NCBI GenBank assembly: GCA_905235845.1
Contig: CAJONG010000008.1
Location: 29,661 to 89,469, forward strand
Reading direction: 5' to 3'
Origin: an uncultured Lachnospiraceae bacterium
Lineage (GTDB): Bacteria; Bacillota; Clostridia; Lachnospirales; Lachnospiraceae
Length of the DNA: 59,809 bases
In this document: positions 34,129-42,880 of the stretch, piece by piece
Position numbering within the stretch: the first letter of the stretch is position 1
How the letters are laid out: each line of letters starts with the position of its first letter
Position numbers and translations under genes: made by a program
Notes under the pieces: generated by a model
Database searches by the model: none
What the model saw: the letters and a program-made list of their open reading frames with translations, nothing else
Told to the model about the DNA's origin: nothing

Positions 34129-34350
34129 ATAAGAGAAAAAGAGGCTGTGCTGATAATCCGAGACGTTCGGCAAGTATTATTTCAGAAAATGCTCTTGATT
34201 TTCACTATTTCCGGGTCGCTGCCAATGGCATCCCTGCCATAAGGCAGCTCAAAAACACATCCTTGTGTTTTTGACCCTGCTTTTTCTTGCATTTTCTGAT
34301 AATACTAGGCCTCACTCTAAGGATTTTCAGCACAGCCTCTTTTCTCTTAT
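34129..34350. repeat. Structured repeat element A
   Basis: A 222-base foldback. Ends 34129-34159 and 34321-34350 are inverted repeats (31 and 30 bases, two differences). Inside, AGTATTATttCAGAAAATGC (34173-34192) pairs with 34289-34306. Then GGGTC (34213-34217) pairs with GACCC (34273-34277), enclosing two hairpins: GCTGCC..GGCAGC with inner TGGCA-TCCC-TGCCA, and AAAAACACA-TCCT-TGTGTTTTT. The same core appears reversed in element B. Either a structured RNA gene or a MITE-like element. Confidence 0.8.
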
Positions 34351-34375
34351 TTAACTGCTTTGCCTCTTTTGGTTG

Positions 34376-34698
34376 GTTTGAAGTATGGATAATCCCTGCT
34401 GACTCACTTTTAGCCGAGCCGTTATAATATAGATAATATTTGTCAGACCAACTAAGGTGCTCTGGGATTTATTGTCTTTGAGGGAATAATAACTGCGGTC
34501 AGAATACTTTGAGTGAGGTTTAGTATTATTAGAAAATGCTCGCATATTAGAGGAAAAGGCACATGGATGTGCCTTTTAGCTGCCCCACGGCATGGATGCC
34601 GTTGGCAGCGACCCGGAGAGTGATGCTTACTGATCGCATTTTCGTTATGTTATAGGCGAGGCGTTCGTGAGTCAGCAGGGATTTTCTTTACTTCAAAC
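34376..34698. repeat. Structured repeat element B, related to A in opposite orientation
   Basis: A 323-base element bounded by 32-base inverted repeats (34376-34407 and 34667-34698; GTTTGAAGTA...CCCTGCTGACTCAC). The core hairpins AAAAGGCACA-TGGA-TGTGCCTTTT (34554-34577) and GCTGCC..CGGCA-TGGA-TGCCG..GGCAGC (34579-34609) match the reverse complement of element A, with paired base changes that keep the stems. TAGTATTATTagAAAATGC is also shared. The GGGTC/GACCC stem of A is not complete here. Confidence 0.78.
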
Positions 34699-34738
34699 TA
34701 CAATTGGGGACACAAGATATAGATGAGGTCGTTCAGTG

Positions 34739-34754
34739 TGTTTCACATGGAACA
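34739..34754. promoter_or_regulatory. parS-like site, two mismatches
   Basis: TGTTTCACATGGAACA differs from the 16-base parS consensus at positions 9 and 12. It is the first of a row of three sites. Confidence 0.8.
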
Positions 34755-34776
34755 TAGCGATATGTTGTGGTAGATT

Positions 34777-34792
34777 TGTTTCACGTGAAACA
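34777..34792. promoter_or_regulatory. Perfect parS site
   Basis: TGTTTCACGTGAAACA, the exact Firmicute parS palindrome and ParB-loading site, flanked by ATATGTTGTGGT direct repeats. Confidence 0.97.
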
Positions 34793-34834
34793 ATATGTTG
34801 TGGTGATCAAATTATGTAAAACAGAAATGGTCGA

Positions 34835-34850
34835 TGTTTCACGTGAAACA
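34835..34850. promoter_or_regulatory. Perfect parS site
   Basis: Second exact TGTTTCACGTGAAACA, 58 bases from the first and just beyond the 3' end of the response regulator gene. Confidence 0.97.
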
Positions 34851-34877
34851 CCGACCACTATATGTTGTACAAGGTTA

Positions 34878-35522
34878 TTATTTGATAGAGATCAGATCGT
34901 TCTTGATCGCAAAAACTGCGGCCTGAGTCCTGTCAGATACATCGATCTTTTTGAAGATATTAAATATATGATTCTTAACGGTTCTTTCGCTGATGTCCAA
35001 CTTATTGGCAATATCTTTGTTGAATTCTCCCATGGCAACAAGCTTGAGAACATCCATTTCACGCTTGGTCAGAGTCTTGATCTTATCATGATCCGAATTC
35101 TTATGTATGAGGTAATTATTCAGTTCGGCGACAAGCTTTTTCTGAATATAATTCTCTCCTCTATTGACAGCCATTATGGCCTCTCTTAATTCTTCAGAAC
35201 TTGCGTCCTTCAGGATATAGCCCTCACAGCCAATATCTGTTGCCTTGACAAGATACTCCACCTCATTATGAACCGTAAGCATAAGAACCTTGACCCTATG
35301 CCTGCCTGCTCTTATCTGAGTCAAAGTAGCAATACCGTCAAGCACAGGCATATTAATATCCAGAAGAATAATATCCGGCTTAGTACCGGAGGTAAGATAG
35401 GACATACAATCCTGTCCGTTATCAGCTTCACATATGACCTTGATATCCCCCTCGAACTCAAGAAGCTGTTTGATCCCTTCTCTTATCATTCTGTGATCAT
35501 CTACTAACATTATATTGATCAT
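34878..35522 (-). CDS. NarL/LuxR-type response regulator
   Basis: A 214-residue regulator. The receiver domain has the acidic pair in MLVDDHRM, phospho-acceptor Asp in ILLDINMPVLDG, the Thr switch in MLTVHNE and Lys in YILKDAS. The output domain (about 145-214) is a LuxR helix-turn-helix (LTKREMDVLKLVAMGEFNKDIA, then SERTVKNHIFNIFKKI). It pairs with the kinase upstream, in the manner of DegS/DegU. An inverted repeat ACTGA-TATG-TCAGT (35566-35579) lies upstream and could be its own site. Target genes are unknown. Confidence 0.92.
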   Translation of the reverse strand: MINIMLVDDHRMIREGIKQLLEFEGDIKVICEADNGQDCMSYLTSGTKPDIILLDINMPVLDGIATLTQIRAGRHRVKVLMLTVHNEVEYLVKATDIGCEGYILKDASSEELREAIMAVNRGENYIQKKLVAELNNYLIHKNSDHDKIKTLTKREMDVLKLVAMGEFNKDIANKLDISERTVKNHIFNIFKKIDVSDRTQAAVFAIKNDLISIK

Positions 35523-35565
35523 TATTATATTCCCTCTTTACAATCCACATTTACAATCATCATTT

Positions 35566-35579
35566 ACTGATATGTCAGT
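35566..35579. promoter_or_regulatory. Inverted repeat between kinase and regulator genes
   Basis: ACTGA-TATG-TCAGT, extended to TTACTGA/TCAGTgTAA. It may be an operator of the response regulator gene; it has no T-run and so is a poor terminator. Confidence 0.35.
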
Positions 35580-35616
35580 GTAAGTATAACATATATAAAG
35601 CATTTCAGACAGTACT

Positions 35617-36267
35617 TTATTCCTTATTTTCAGTCTGTATCGTGATGGTGATCTTAGTACCCTGCCCCGGCTTGGATTCCAAAGACATGGTTCCGCCTAT
35701 AGCATTAAGCCTCTCTAAGATAATAGATCTACCAAAATGATTAGACTCTTTTTCCATGTTATCCGGAACTGCAATTCCTATCCCGTCATCCTCAATGGTA
35801 ATATGCAATTCTTTGTCCTGATATATATTTACCAGAACACTTTTAGCCTTGGAATGCTTCTCACAATTTCTGACAAGCTCCTGAACGATCCTAAGTATCT
35901 GTAGCTTTGTATAATCATCGGATAGAGTTATATCCCCAATATCAATCTTATAGTTGATATCCGATCTCTTATTGTGTGAGGTAAGATCTCTTTCGATAGT
36001 CTCCTTAAGACCAAGATCATCGAAGGACATAGGTCTGAGATTGAATATGGTTCCTCTGATCTCATCTATGACATCTCTTATCTCCTTATTGACCTCGGCA
36101 AGCTCAAGCTTAGCCATCACAGGGTCTTTATCAATATACTTTGATACCAGTTCCACCTGATGTGTGATATGAGCAAGGGTCTGCAAAGAAGTATCATGAA
36201 GATCATTAGCAATCCTCTTCCTGTCATATTCCTGTAGCTGACTTATTTTCTTAAAATCATCATTCAT
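35617..36267 (-). CDS. Cytoplasmic HisKA_3-type histidine kinase without sensor domain
   Basis: A 216-residue kinase made only of the catalytic core. The dimerisation/phosphoacceptor helix has DRKRIANDLHDTSLQTLAHI with the phosphorylated His, and the ATPase domain has VRNCEKHSKAKSVLV (N box), EDDGIGIAVPD (G1) and GTKITITI at the end. There is no membrane segment, PAS or GAF domain, so an outside signal must come from another protein or a soluble ligand. The ATG at 36267 was preferred to the TTG at 36288; neither has a strong ribosome site. Confidence 0.87.
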   Translation of the reverse strand: MNDDFKKISQLQEYDRKRIANDLHDTSLQTLAHITHQVELVSKYIDKDPVMAKLELAEVNKEIRDVIDEIRGTIFNLRPMSFDDLGLKETIERDLTSHNKRSDINYKIDIGDITLSDDYTKLQILRIVQELVRNCEKHSKAKSVLVNIYQDKELHITIEDDGIGIAVPDNMEKESNHFGRSIILERLNAIGGTMSLESKPGQGTKITITIQTENKE

Positions 36268-36308
36268 TCCGATATGAACCCTATACAATAAAGAACTTGG
36301 TTAATAAT

Positions 36309-36324
36309 TGTTTCACGTGACACA
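36309..36324. promoter_or_regulatory. parS site, one mismatch
   Basis: TGTTTCACGTGACACA has one difference from consensus. It lies between the kinase gene and the end of rsmG. Confidence 0.9.
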
Positions 36325-36329
36325 AATAA

Positions 36330-37000
36330 TCAGATCAAAGGTTTTTTAGCAGGAATGCCCGCACGTCTGGGATATTTACCGTCCGTAGAGTTTACCTTTT
36401 TGATCCTTATAAGAGTACGACTGTACTCATTATCATTAAGCTTAAAACATGTGGTATCCTCGATCTTACATCCGAGTAATCCAATAGCCTTATCTGCAAG
36501 AGTAATCTCTTCCTCTGCTTTCTCGGATTTATATGCTATAAAGCTTCCGTCAACCCTGATAAACGGGATACACAGCTCACATAATACCGGAAGAGAGGCA
36601 ACCGCTCTTGAGACGCAGAGATCGTATTTTTCCCTGTAAGCAGGATCTCCGGCAATATCCTCTGCACGTCCATGTATAGTCTCGACATCAGTTAATTCAC
36701 TTCTGTTACATGTTCAAGGAATCTGATCCTCTTATCCAATGAATCAAGAAGAGTAAGCTTAATATCCGGATACACGATCTTAAGAGGAATACCCGGGAAA
36801 CCGGCACCCGTACCTACATCTATCACGGAGACTATTGAATCCATATCGAGTATCCTGTGGATGCTCACACTGTCTTCAAAGTGCTTGATCCATACCTCAT
36901 CTCTGTCGGTAATGGCTGTCAGATTGATCTTCTTATTCCACTCCGTGAGCAATTCATAATATCTGTTGAATTGTTCTTCCTGCCTGTCAGTTAATTTCAT
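36330..37000 (-). pseudogene. rsmG: 16S rRNA m7G527 methyltransferase RsmG, frameshifted
   Basis: The first frame (37000 to 36692) encodes MKLTDRQEEQFNRYYELLTE and the SAM-binding motif VIDVGTGAGFPGIPLKI, then stops after FLEHVTEVN. The family sequence continues in the -1 frame from about 36702 (ELTDVETIHGRAED, then CVSRAVASLPVLCELCIPF) to a TGA at 36330-36332. Restoring one base would give about 223 residues, near normal RsmG length. The downstream part keeps conserved residues, so the break is recent, or a base is missing from the assembly. The gene ends the mnmE-mnmG-rsmG row. No slippery heptamer is visible at the break. Confidence 0.88.
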
Positions 37001-37009
37001 ATCCGATAT

Positions 37010-38950
37010 CTACCTTGCATGCTGCCCGAGATACACAAGCAGTACCGAGATATCCGCCGGAGATACTCCCGATATCCTCGATGCCTGTCCCACATTTTCG
37101 GGTCTTAACTGTTTAAGCTTCTGCCTTGCTTCCGTCCTCAGACTCTTAATATCATCATAATCTGTTTCACGTGGAATAAGCTTTCCTTCAGTTTTCTTAA
37201 ACTGCTCTACCTGCTTGTTCTGTCTGCTTATATATCCTTCGTATTTGATCTCGATCTCAACCTGCTTAATAATATCATATCTAAGGTTGGGTCTATCCGG
37301 ATCGATCTTAACCATAGAGAGATAATCTATCTCCGGTCTGCACAGAACCTCTGCAAGAGTAGCTCCTGACTTAAGAGGTGTACTACCTCTGGATATCAGA
37401 TAATCACTCACAGTCTTAGAAGTACCTATATAAGTGGAGTGCAATCTCTCTATCTCACTATCGATCAATTTCTTCTTATTGATAAGAGCTTCATATTCCT
37501 CATCCGATACAAGTCCGGCATCATGACCTACAGGTCTTAATCTGATATCAGCATTGTCCTGTCTTAACAAAAGCCTGTATTCCGCTCTGGCAGTCATCAT
37601 ACGATAAGGCTCCCTGGACTCTTTTGTCACAAGATCGTCTATAAGAACACCTATATATCCCTGAGACCTGTCAAGGATGATCGGGTCCTTACCCAGTACC
37701 TTCCTCGACGCATTAATGCCTGCCATTATCCCCTGTGCTGCAGCTTCTTCATAACCGCTGCTTCCGTTGAACTGTCCGGCTGCATACAGACCCTCGATAT
37801 TCTTGAATTCCAACGAAGCATAGAGACAATTGGCATCAATACAATCATACTCTATAGCGTAGGCATTCTTAACGATCCGGCAATTCTCCATTCCGGGAAC
37901 CGTCCTGTACATGGCAAGCTGTACATCCTCCGGAAGAGAAGATGACATACCACCCACATACATCTCATTGGTTCCAAGCCCCTCCGGCTCTATGAACACC
38001 TGATGCCTGTCCTTATCCGGGAACTTAACCACCTTATCCTCTATACTCGGGCAGTACCTGGGACCTGTACCTTCTATCACTCCGGCATATATCGGGCTTC
38101 TATCAAGATTAGCCCTTATAATATCATGTGTCTCCTCGTTGGTATAGGTCAGATAACAGCTCACCTGATCAATCTGTACATCTTCAGGATCAGTCGAATA
38201 TGAGAAAGGTATGACTCTCTCATCTCCCTTCTGCTCCTGCATCCTTGAATAATCCAGACTTCGTCCGTCCATTCTGGCAGGTGTACCGGTCTTGAACCTT
38301 CTAAGCCCAATACCAAGCTTCTTAAGAGAATCCGACAGATGCGTTGCGGCCTGCAGACCATTGGGACCTGTATAAGTGATCGCCTCTCCGCACAGACATC
38401 TGGCATTAAGATATGTACCTGTTGCCAGGATCACGGCTTTACATTCATATATGGCACCCGTATATATCCTTACACCGCCCGCCTTAGGCTTATCCGATGT
38501 CTGTTCGTATGGCATCACATCATTATTCTCATCAAGATGAGCGATATCCTCCAAGGTAAGGATATCCGTCACTTCACCCTGCTTGATCATAAGATTATCC
38601 TGATCCTCCAGAGTCCTTCGCATTTCTCTGGAATACTCAGCCTTATCAGCCTGCGCTCTTAAGGAATGCACAGCGGGTCCCTTGGAAATATTGAGCATCT
38701 TGGACTGAATAAAAGTCTTATCTATAATCTTACCCATCTGACCGCCAAGAGCATCAACCTCACGGACCAGATGACCCTTGGAGGTTCCGCCTATATTCGG
38801 ATTACACGGCATCAGAGCTATACTGTCCACACTTACAGTGAATATAACAGTCTTAAGACCGAGTCGTGCACAAGCCAATGCAGCCTCACATCCGGCATGT
38901 CCGGCACCGACCACACATATATCAACTTTTTCACGTATACGATTACTCAT
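37010..38950 (-). CDS. mnmG: tRNA uridine-5-carboxymethylaminomethyl modification protein MnmG (GidA)
   Basis: A 646-residue FAD protein with the Rossmann motif [14 protein letters not shown], the conserved [23 protein letters not shown] stretch (read in two parts) and the C-terminal helical domain that binds MnmE ([18 protein letters not shown]). With MnmE it modifies U34 of several tRNAs. Length is typical. It lies eight bases after mnmE and nine bases before rsmG. A parS-like site lies inside its 3' part. Confidence 0.97.
   Translation of the reverse strand: MSNRIREKVDICVVGAGHAGCEAALACARLGLKTVIFTVSVDSIALMPCNPNIGGTSKGHLVREVDALGGQMGKIIDKTFIQSKMLNISKGPAVHSLRAQADKAEYSREMRRTLEDQDNLMIKQGEVTDILTLEDIAHLDENNDVMPYEQTSDKPKAGGVRIYTGAIYECKAVILATGTYLNARCLCGEAITYTGPNGLQAATHLSDSLKKLGIGLRRFKTGTPARMDGRSLDYSRMQEQKGDERVIPFSYSTDPEDVQIDQVSCYLTYTNEETHDIIRANLDRSPIYAGVIEGTGPRYCPSIEDKVVKFPDKDRHQVFIEPEGLGTNEMYVGGMSSSLPEDVQLAMYRTVPGMENCRIVKNAYAIEYDCIDANCLYASLEFKNIEGLYAAGQFNGSSGYEEAAAQGIMAGINASRKVLGKDPIILDRSQGYIGVLIDDLVTKESREPYRMMTARAEYRLLLRQDNADIRLRPVGHDAGLVSDEEYEALINKKKLIDSEIERLHSTYIGTSKTVSDYLISRGSTPLKSGATLAEVLCRPEIDYLSMVKIDPDRPNLRYDIIKQVEIEIKYEGYISRQNKQVEQFKKTEGKLIPRETDYDDIKSLRTEARQKLKQLRPENVGQASRISGVSPADISVLLVYLGQHAR
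37163..37178. promoter_or_regulatory. parS-like site inside mnmG, two mismatches
   Basis: TGTTTCACGTGGAATA differs from consensus at positions 12 and 15 and lies within codons of mnmG, as some parS sites do. Confidence 0.7.
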
Positions 38951-38958
38951 AAGCTTAT

Positions 38959-40416
38959 CTATTTTCCGAGGCAGAATCTTGAGAATACATTATCTATCAG
39001 ATCTTCATCAACATTCTTACCTATAACATAACCCAAAAAGCTATATGCATCCATAAGGTCTATGGTAAGGCAATCAACAGGAACTCCGTCCGAGATTCCC
39101 TTCATTACATTCTTAAGACTGTTAACAGCGTTAGAAACTGCTTCCTTATGTCTGATATTGGTTAACATAACCTCGTTAGATGTCTTGACAGCTCCCAGTC
39201 CGAACATCTCCGATATCTTATCCGTGATATCCTTTACACCTGTATTATCCTTAAGGGATACAGGAAGAATAATGTAATCCCCTTTAGAATGTCCATACTC
39301 TGTAAGAAGTTTACATAAGTCGTCAGAGGATACCATGGGTTCAAGATCTGTCTTATTGTATACCACGATCATCTTCTTATCCTTGGTAAGCCTTATTATA
39401 TCTTCATCTTCATCACTTAATGGAACAGATGAATCTACCACATAGAGGATCAGATCCGCATCTGTTGAAAGCTTCTTACTCCTGTCAACTCCAAGGCTCT
39501 CCACTCTGTCAGTTGTCTCCCTTATACCGGCAGTATCCGTTAATCTGAGAGTAACATCTCCGATATTAAGGCTCTCTTCAAGAGAATCTCTTGTGGTTCC
39601 GGCTATATCCGTGACGATGGCACGTTCTGTTCCGAGGAGATTATTCATAAGAGAAGATTTACCCGCATTGGGCTTGCCTAAGATTACCGTATTTAAGCCA
39701 TTTCTGACGATTCTTCCTTTTTCGAAGCTCTGTATTAAGATTTCAAGTCGTTCTATCGAGGAAAGTACTGTCTTATCGAGCTGAAAATCGAATACATCGT
39801 AATCTATATGTTCCGGATCGTCATTAGAGGCTTCAATATGCGCTATTTCGCGGATCAGAAGGTCTCTGATCTCCTCTATCTCTTCCGCTACATCACCTCG
39901 TAATTGTGATATACCATTTTTAAGAGCAATATTATTGTCGGCTTCAATGATATCCATTACCGCTTCAGCCTGAGACAAATCCATCTTACCGTTAAGGAAG
40001 GCTCTCTTGGAGAATTCGCCGGGTTCAGCTATAGACGCTCCGGCTCTTAGAACGATATCCAGCACCTTCTTGGTGACAGCCACTCCTCCATGAGTATTGA
40101 TCTCGACCACATCCTCACCTGTATAACTGTGAGGTGCTTTCATGACAGATACTAGAACCTCGTCGATCACTTCATACGGTTCACCTGATAAGTGCTCTCT
40201 CTGATCAGAAGAAGATGAATCACATGACATATCTGTCATATTCTTGTTCACAATGTATCCGTGATTGATTGTATGAGAAGCACACCCGGATAATCTCTTA
40301 TCCGAATCAGTGACGAATATCCTATCAACAATATCCACTGCATCATCACCGCTTACCCTTATAATGGATATTCCGGAATTGGACAAGGCAGTAGCAACAG
40401 CCGCTATAGTCTTCAT
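38959..40416 (-). CDS. mnmE: tRNA modification GTPase MnmE (TrmE)
   Basis: A 485-residue GTPase. Residues 1-120 are the formyl-THF-binding domain ([19 protein letters not shown]). The G domain sits inside the helical domain: G1 [14 protein letters not shown]2 TRDSLEE, G3 DTAG, G4 NKTD. The C terminus ends FSRFCLGK with the catalytic Cys. It acts with MnmG on tRNA U34. A foldback element and about 90 bases of AT-rich DNA lie upstream, where its promoter must be. Confidence 0.97.
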   Translation of the reverse strand: MKTIAAVATALSNSGISIIRVSGDDAVDIVDRIFVTDSDKRLSGCASHTINHGYIVNKNMTDMSCDSSSSDQREHLSGEPYEVIDEVLVSVMKAPHSYTGEDVVEINTHGGVAVTKKVLDIVLRAGASIAEPGEFSKRAFLNGKMDLSQAEAVMDIIEADNNIALKNGISQLRGDVAEEIEEIRDLLIREIAHIEASNDDPEHIDYDVFDFQLDKTVLSSIERLEILIQSFEKGRIVRNGLNTVILGKPNAGKSSLMNNLLGTERAIVTDIAGTTRDSLEESLNIGDVTLRLTDTAGIRETTDRVESLGVDRSKKLSTDADLILYVVDSSVPLSDEDEDIIRLTKDKKMIVVYNKTDLEPMVSSDDLCKLLTEYGHSKGDYIILPVSLKDNTGVKDITDKISEMFGLGAVKTSNEVMLTNIRHKEAVSNAVNSLKNVMKGISDGVPVDCLTIDLMDAYSFLGYVIGKNVDEDLIDNVFSRFCLGK

Positions 40417-40504
40417 GTTAATCCACCATGCCGAGCACTTAATATAATAATTGATTCTGCATAGATCACAGATACATAATACATAAATAAAATATAATAC
40501 ACAA

Positions 40505-40611
40505 TTGCCGACATATTAATACCTGTTTTATGAACAATCAGCAAGAAGTACTTAGTGAGAAAGACTTAGTACTTCTTTGCATTCAGAAAAACAGTATTAA
40601 TATGTCGGCAA
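40505..40611. repeat. 107-base foldback between jag and mnmE
   Basis: Both ends carry the same 18-base arm in inverted orientation (TTGCCGACATATTAATAC), continuing with CTGTTTT and a GCAAGAAGTACT/AGTACTTCTTTGC inner arm. Nearly the whole length can form one hairpin with a 15-base loop. It starts ten bases past the jag stop codon. It could be a MITE-like insertion that also serves as transcription end. Confidence 0.8.
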
Positions 40612-40620
40612 CCGGATTAA

Positions 40621-41244
40621 TTATTTTTTCAGTGTAACAACTACGTGGCGGTAAGGCTCTTCACCCTCACTGTGAGTTGTGACATAACTGTCATTTTGAA
40701 GTGCAGAGTGTATGATCCTTCTCTCATAAGGATTCATGGGCTCCAGAGAAAGAGGTCTTCTGGTCCTCTTGACCTTGAATGCCATATTCTTTGCCAGATT
40801 CTCAAGTGTATCCTTTCTTCTCTGTCTGTAATTCTCGGTATCCACCTTGACTCTGATATAATCATCGTTACCCTTATTGACTACAAGCGATACGAGATAT
40901 TGCAGAGAATCAAGTGTCTGTCCTCTCTTGCCTATGAGAACACCCATATCATCTCCTGAAAGATCAATGCTTAATTCCTTCTCATCCGCATTGTATTCGG
41001 CATTAACAACTACCGTCATATTCATTGCAGCGAACACATCATTTAAGAAAATTTTGGCAGTATCTATAACAGAAGACTTAACCTTAGCTCTGATCGTAGC
41101 CTCCTTAGATCCTATTCCGAGGAATCCCGAAGAACCCTCATCAACCACCTCATATTCAAGCTTATCACTTGTAACTGACAAAGCCTTACAAGCTTCTGTT
41201 ATTGCATCATCTACTGTTTTAGCGCTAAACTCCTGATAATCCAT
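40621..41244 (-). CDS. jag: Jag/KhpB RNA-binding protein
   Basis: A 207-residue protein with the Jag_N domain (EFSAKTVDDAITEACKALSV, then SGFLGIGSKEATI), a KH domain with GVLIGKRGQTLDSLQYLVS and a C-terminal R3H domain (NPYERRIIHSALQ, then GEEPYRHVVVTLK). KhpB binds RNA and influences division and envelope genes in Firmicutes. Its position directly after yidC is the normal oriC order. Confidence 0.95.
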   Translation of the reverse strand: MDYQEFSAKTVDDAITEACKALSVTSDKLEYEVVDEGSSGFLGIGSKEATIRAKVKSSVIDTAKIFLNDVFAAMNMTVVVNAEYNADEKELSIDLSGDDMGVLIGKRGQTLDSLQYLVSLVVNKGNDDYIRVKVDTENYRQRRKDTLENLAKNMAFKVKRTRRPLSLEPMNPYERRIIHSALQNDSYVTTHSEGEEPYRHVVVTLKK

Positions 41245-41262
41245 TTTTTTCCTCCAAATACA

Positions 41263-42597
41263 TTAATTTTTTCTTTCATTGTATTCTTTTACAAGATTGG
41301 CTCTTGCCGCAATACTTCCCGCCGGAGCATCCTTCTTACCTGAAGATGCCGAAGATTTTGTGACATTACTGTCATTATTGATCGTCTCATTCGTATCGTC
41401 TGTTGAAGTATTGGTATAAGCTGCTTTTTCGCTAATGCTCTTTTTCTGTGTATAATCAACATTACGCGTATTCATATTGGCATATGAACTCATCTTCTCG
41501 ATGTTCTTCTTCTGCTTCTCGATCTTCTTGGCAGCCTTATCCTTATTCTTTTCTATGATCTGATCTATATCCATCTTATCGATGTGCTTATTGATCACGA
41601 CCTGCTGTATACATCTGATGACAGCACCGGCTATCCAGTAGATGCCCATACCTATAGGAAGCGTATAACAGAAGAATGCTGACATTATAGGCATCATGAT
41701 GTTCATTGACTTCATGGTCTGAGCCATCTGATCCTGACTGCCTCCCTTATTATCGCTATTGGCCTGCGGCATCAGCTTCGTATTGATCCACTGGGTAAGT
41801 GCTGATAATAACGGAACAAGTATAGCACCTACTATCAGAAGATAATTCTTCTCGGCAAATGCATTCTTGATAGTAAAAGAAGGTGAATTCGCAATATTAA
41901 GCCCAAGGAAATTATTGAATCTGTTGAAATCACTTAAGGCTGTTTTGATCGTATCGGACATTCCCGAAAACTTTACTATCGCATCGTTCCATTCGGCACT
42001 TGATGCTCTGTTAAAGCTGTCAATGATAACATTTTTAACATACTGTGCGTCATTGCTTATATACAGCTCATTCTTAAACTGCTTACTGAAATAATTGGCA
42101 TTACTTAAGCCTTCTATGAATTCCTTGATACCGGGCTGTGTGTAGAGACCGTCAGCCATAGGAATAAATATATCCTTGACCTTGCTCACATATGCGGGAA
42201 TCGCATATATAACACGATAGAGTGCCATAAGGATAGGCATCTGGATAGCTAACTGAACACAGCTACCCGTAGGAGATACACCATACTTGGCATATACAGC
42301 CTGTGTCTCCTGATTCATGGCTGCCATGGATTCATTGTCCTTACGATCCTTATACTTAGCCTGAATAGCCTGGATCTCAGGATTCATCTTAGCCGAAAGC
42401 TTAGAGAACTTCTGCTGCTTAATAGTAAGCGGAAGCAAAAACATATATATAACTATTGTAAAAATAATGATAGCCAATCCGATATTCGGAATACCTATAG
42501 CATAAAGTGCGTTGAATATCCATTCCATCGGATATCCCAATATCTTGGCTATGGGTCCTAATATTGAACCCTCGTATTGGGTCAGTAAGATTCCCAT
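41263..42597 (-). CDS. yidC: YidC/OxaI/SpoIIIJ membrane insertase
   Basis: A 444-residue Gram-positive-type YidC with five membrane segments, the conserved hydrophilic-groove Arg in the TIKQQKFSKLSAKMNPEIQA region, and GSCVQLAIQMPILMALYRVI. An extended loop of about 100 residues separates helices 2 and 3, and a long charged, partly low-complexity C-terminal tail (residues about 350-444, rich in Lys, Asn, Ser and Thr) is suited to ribosome contact. It inserts membrane proteins and, as SpoIIIJ, may act in sporulating relatives. Confidence 0.95.
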   Translation of the reverse strand: MGILLTQYEGSILGPIAKILGYPMEWIFNALYAIGIPNIGLAIIIFTIVIYMFLLPLTIKQQKFSKLSAKMNPEIQAIQAKYKDRKDNESMAAMNQETQAVYAKYGVSPTGSCVQLAIQMPILMALYRVIYAIPAYVSKVKDIFIPMADGLYTQPGIKEFIEGLSNANYFSKQFKNELYISNDAQYVKNVIIDSFNRASSAEWNDAIVKFSGMSDTIKTALSDFNRFNNFLGLNIANSPSFTIKNAFAEKNYLLIVGAILVPLLSALTQWINTKLMPQANSDNKGGSQDQMAQTMKSMNIMMPIMSAFFCYTLPIGMGIYWIAGAVIRCIQQVVINKHIDKMDIDQIIEKNKDKAAKKIEKQKKNIEKMSSYANMNTRNVDYTQKKSISEKAAYTNTSTDDTNETINNDSNVTKSSASSGKKDAPAGSIAARANLVKEYNERKN

Positions 42598-42617
42598 TAA
42601 TACTTTCCTCCTTAAAC

Positions 42618-42827
42618 TCAGGGTACAGGATCATACCCTCCTTTTGAGAAAGGATTACATCTGAGTATTCTCCACACAGTCAGTAATCCGCCCTTAATTG
42701 CTCCATGCTTCTGTATGGCTTCTATACCATAATTCGAGCATGTCGGAAAATATGGACACTTAGTAGACTTAAGCGGAGAGATATACTTCTGATATAATTT
42801 TATCAAATTGATCAAAATATCCTTCAT
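42618..42827 (-). CDS. yidD: YidD membrane protein insertion efficiency factor
   Basis: A 69-residue protein with the family signature [20 protein letters not shown] and the [18 protein letters not shown] tail. YidD is a membrane-associated helper of YidC. Its place between rnpA and yidC is canonical. Confidence 0.95.
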   Translation of the reverse strand: MKDILINLIKLYQKYISPLKSTKCPYFPTCSNYGIEAIQKHGAIKGGLLTVWRILRCNPFSKGGYDPVP

Positions 42828-42880
42828 CCTAAGATTCTGATTACTTCACTTCATATTATTCATATTATATATAAAGAAGA

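Larger units (their letters stand above)
34022..34877. other. Long intergenic region with parS sites and two structured repeat elements
   Basis: No protein gene is supported in these 856 bases between parA and the response regulator gene. It contains the parA upstream region with a parS half site, repeat element A (34129-34350), element B (34376-34698), and three parS sites at 34739-34850 embedded in ATATGTTGTGGT direct repeats. Confidence 0.75.

Noticed and set aside
34351-34545. 64-codon minus-strand frame inside repeat element B
   Set aside because: It covers the terminal inverted repeat of a non-coding element and has no family signature.
36692-36720. Programmed -1 frameshift in rsmG
   Set aside because: No X-XXY-YYZ slippery heptamer or downstream pseudoknot is visible, and rsmG is not known to use one.
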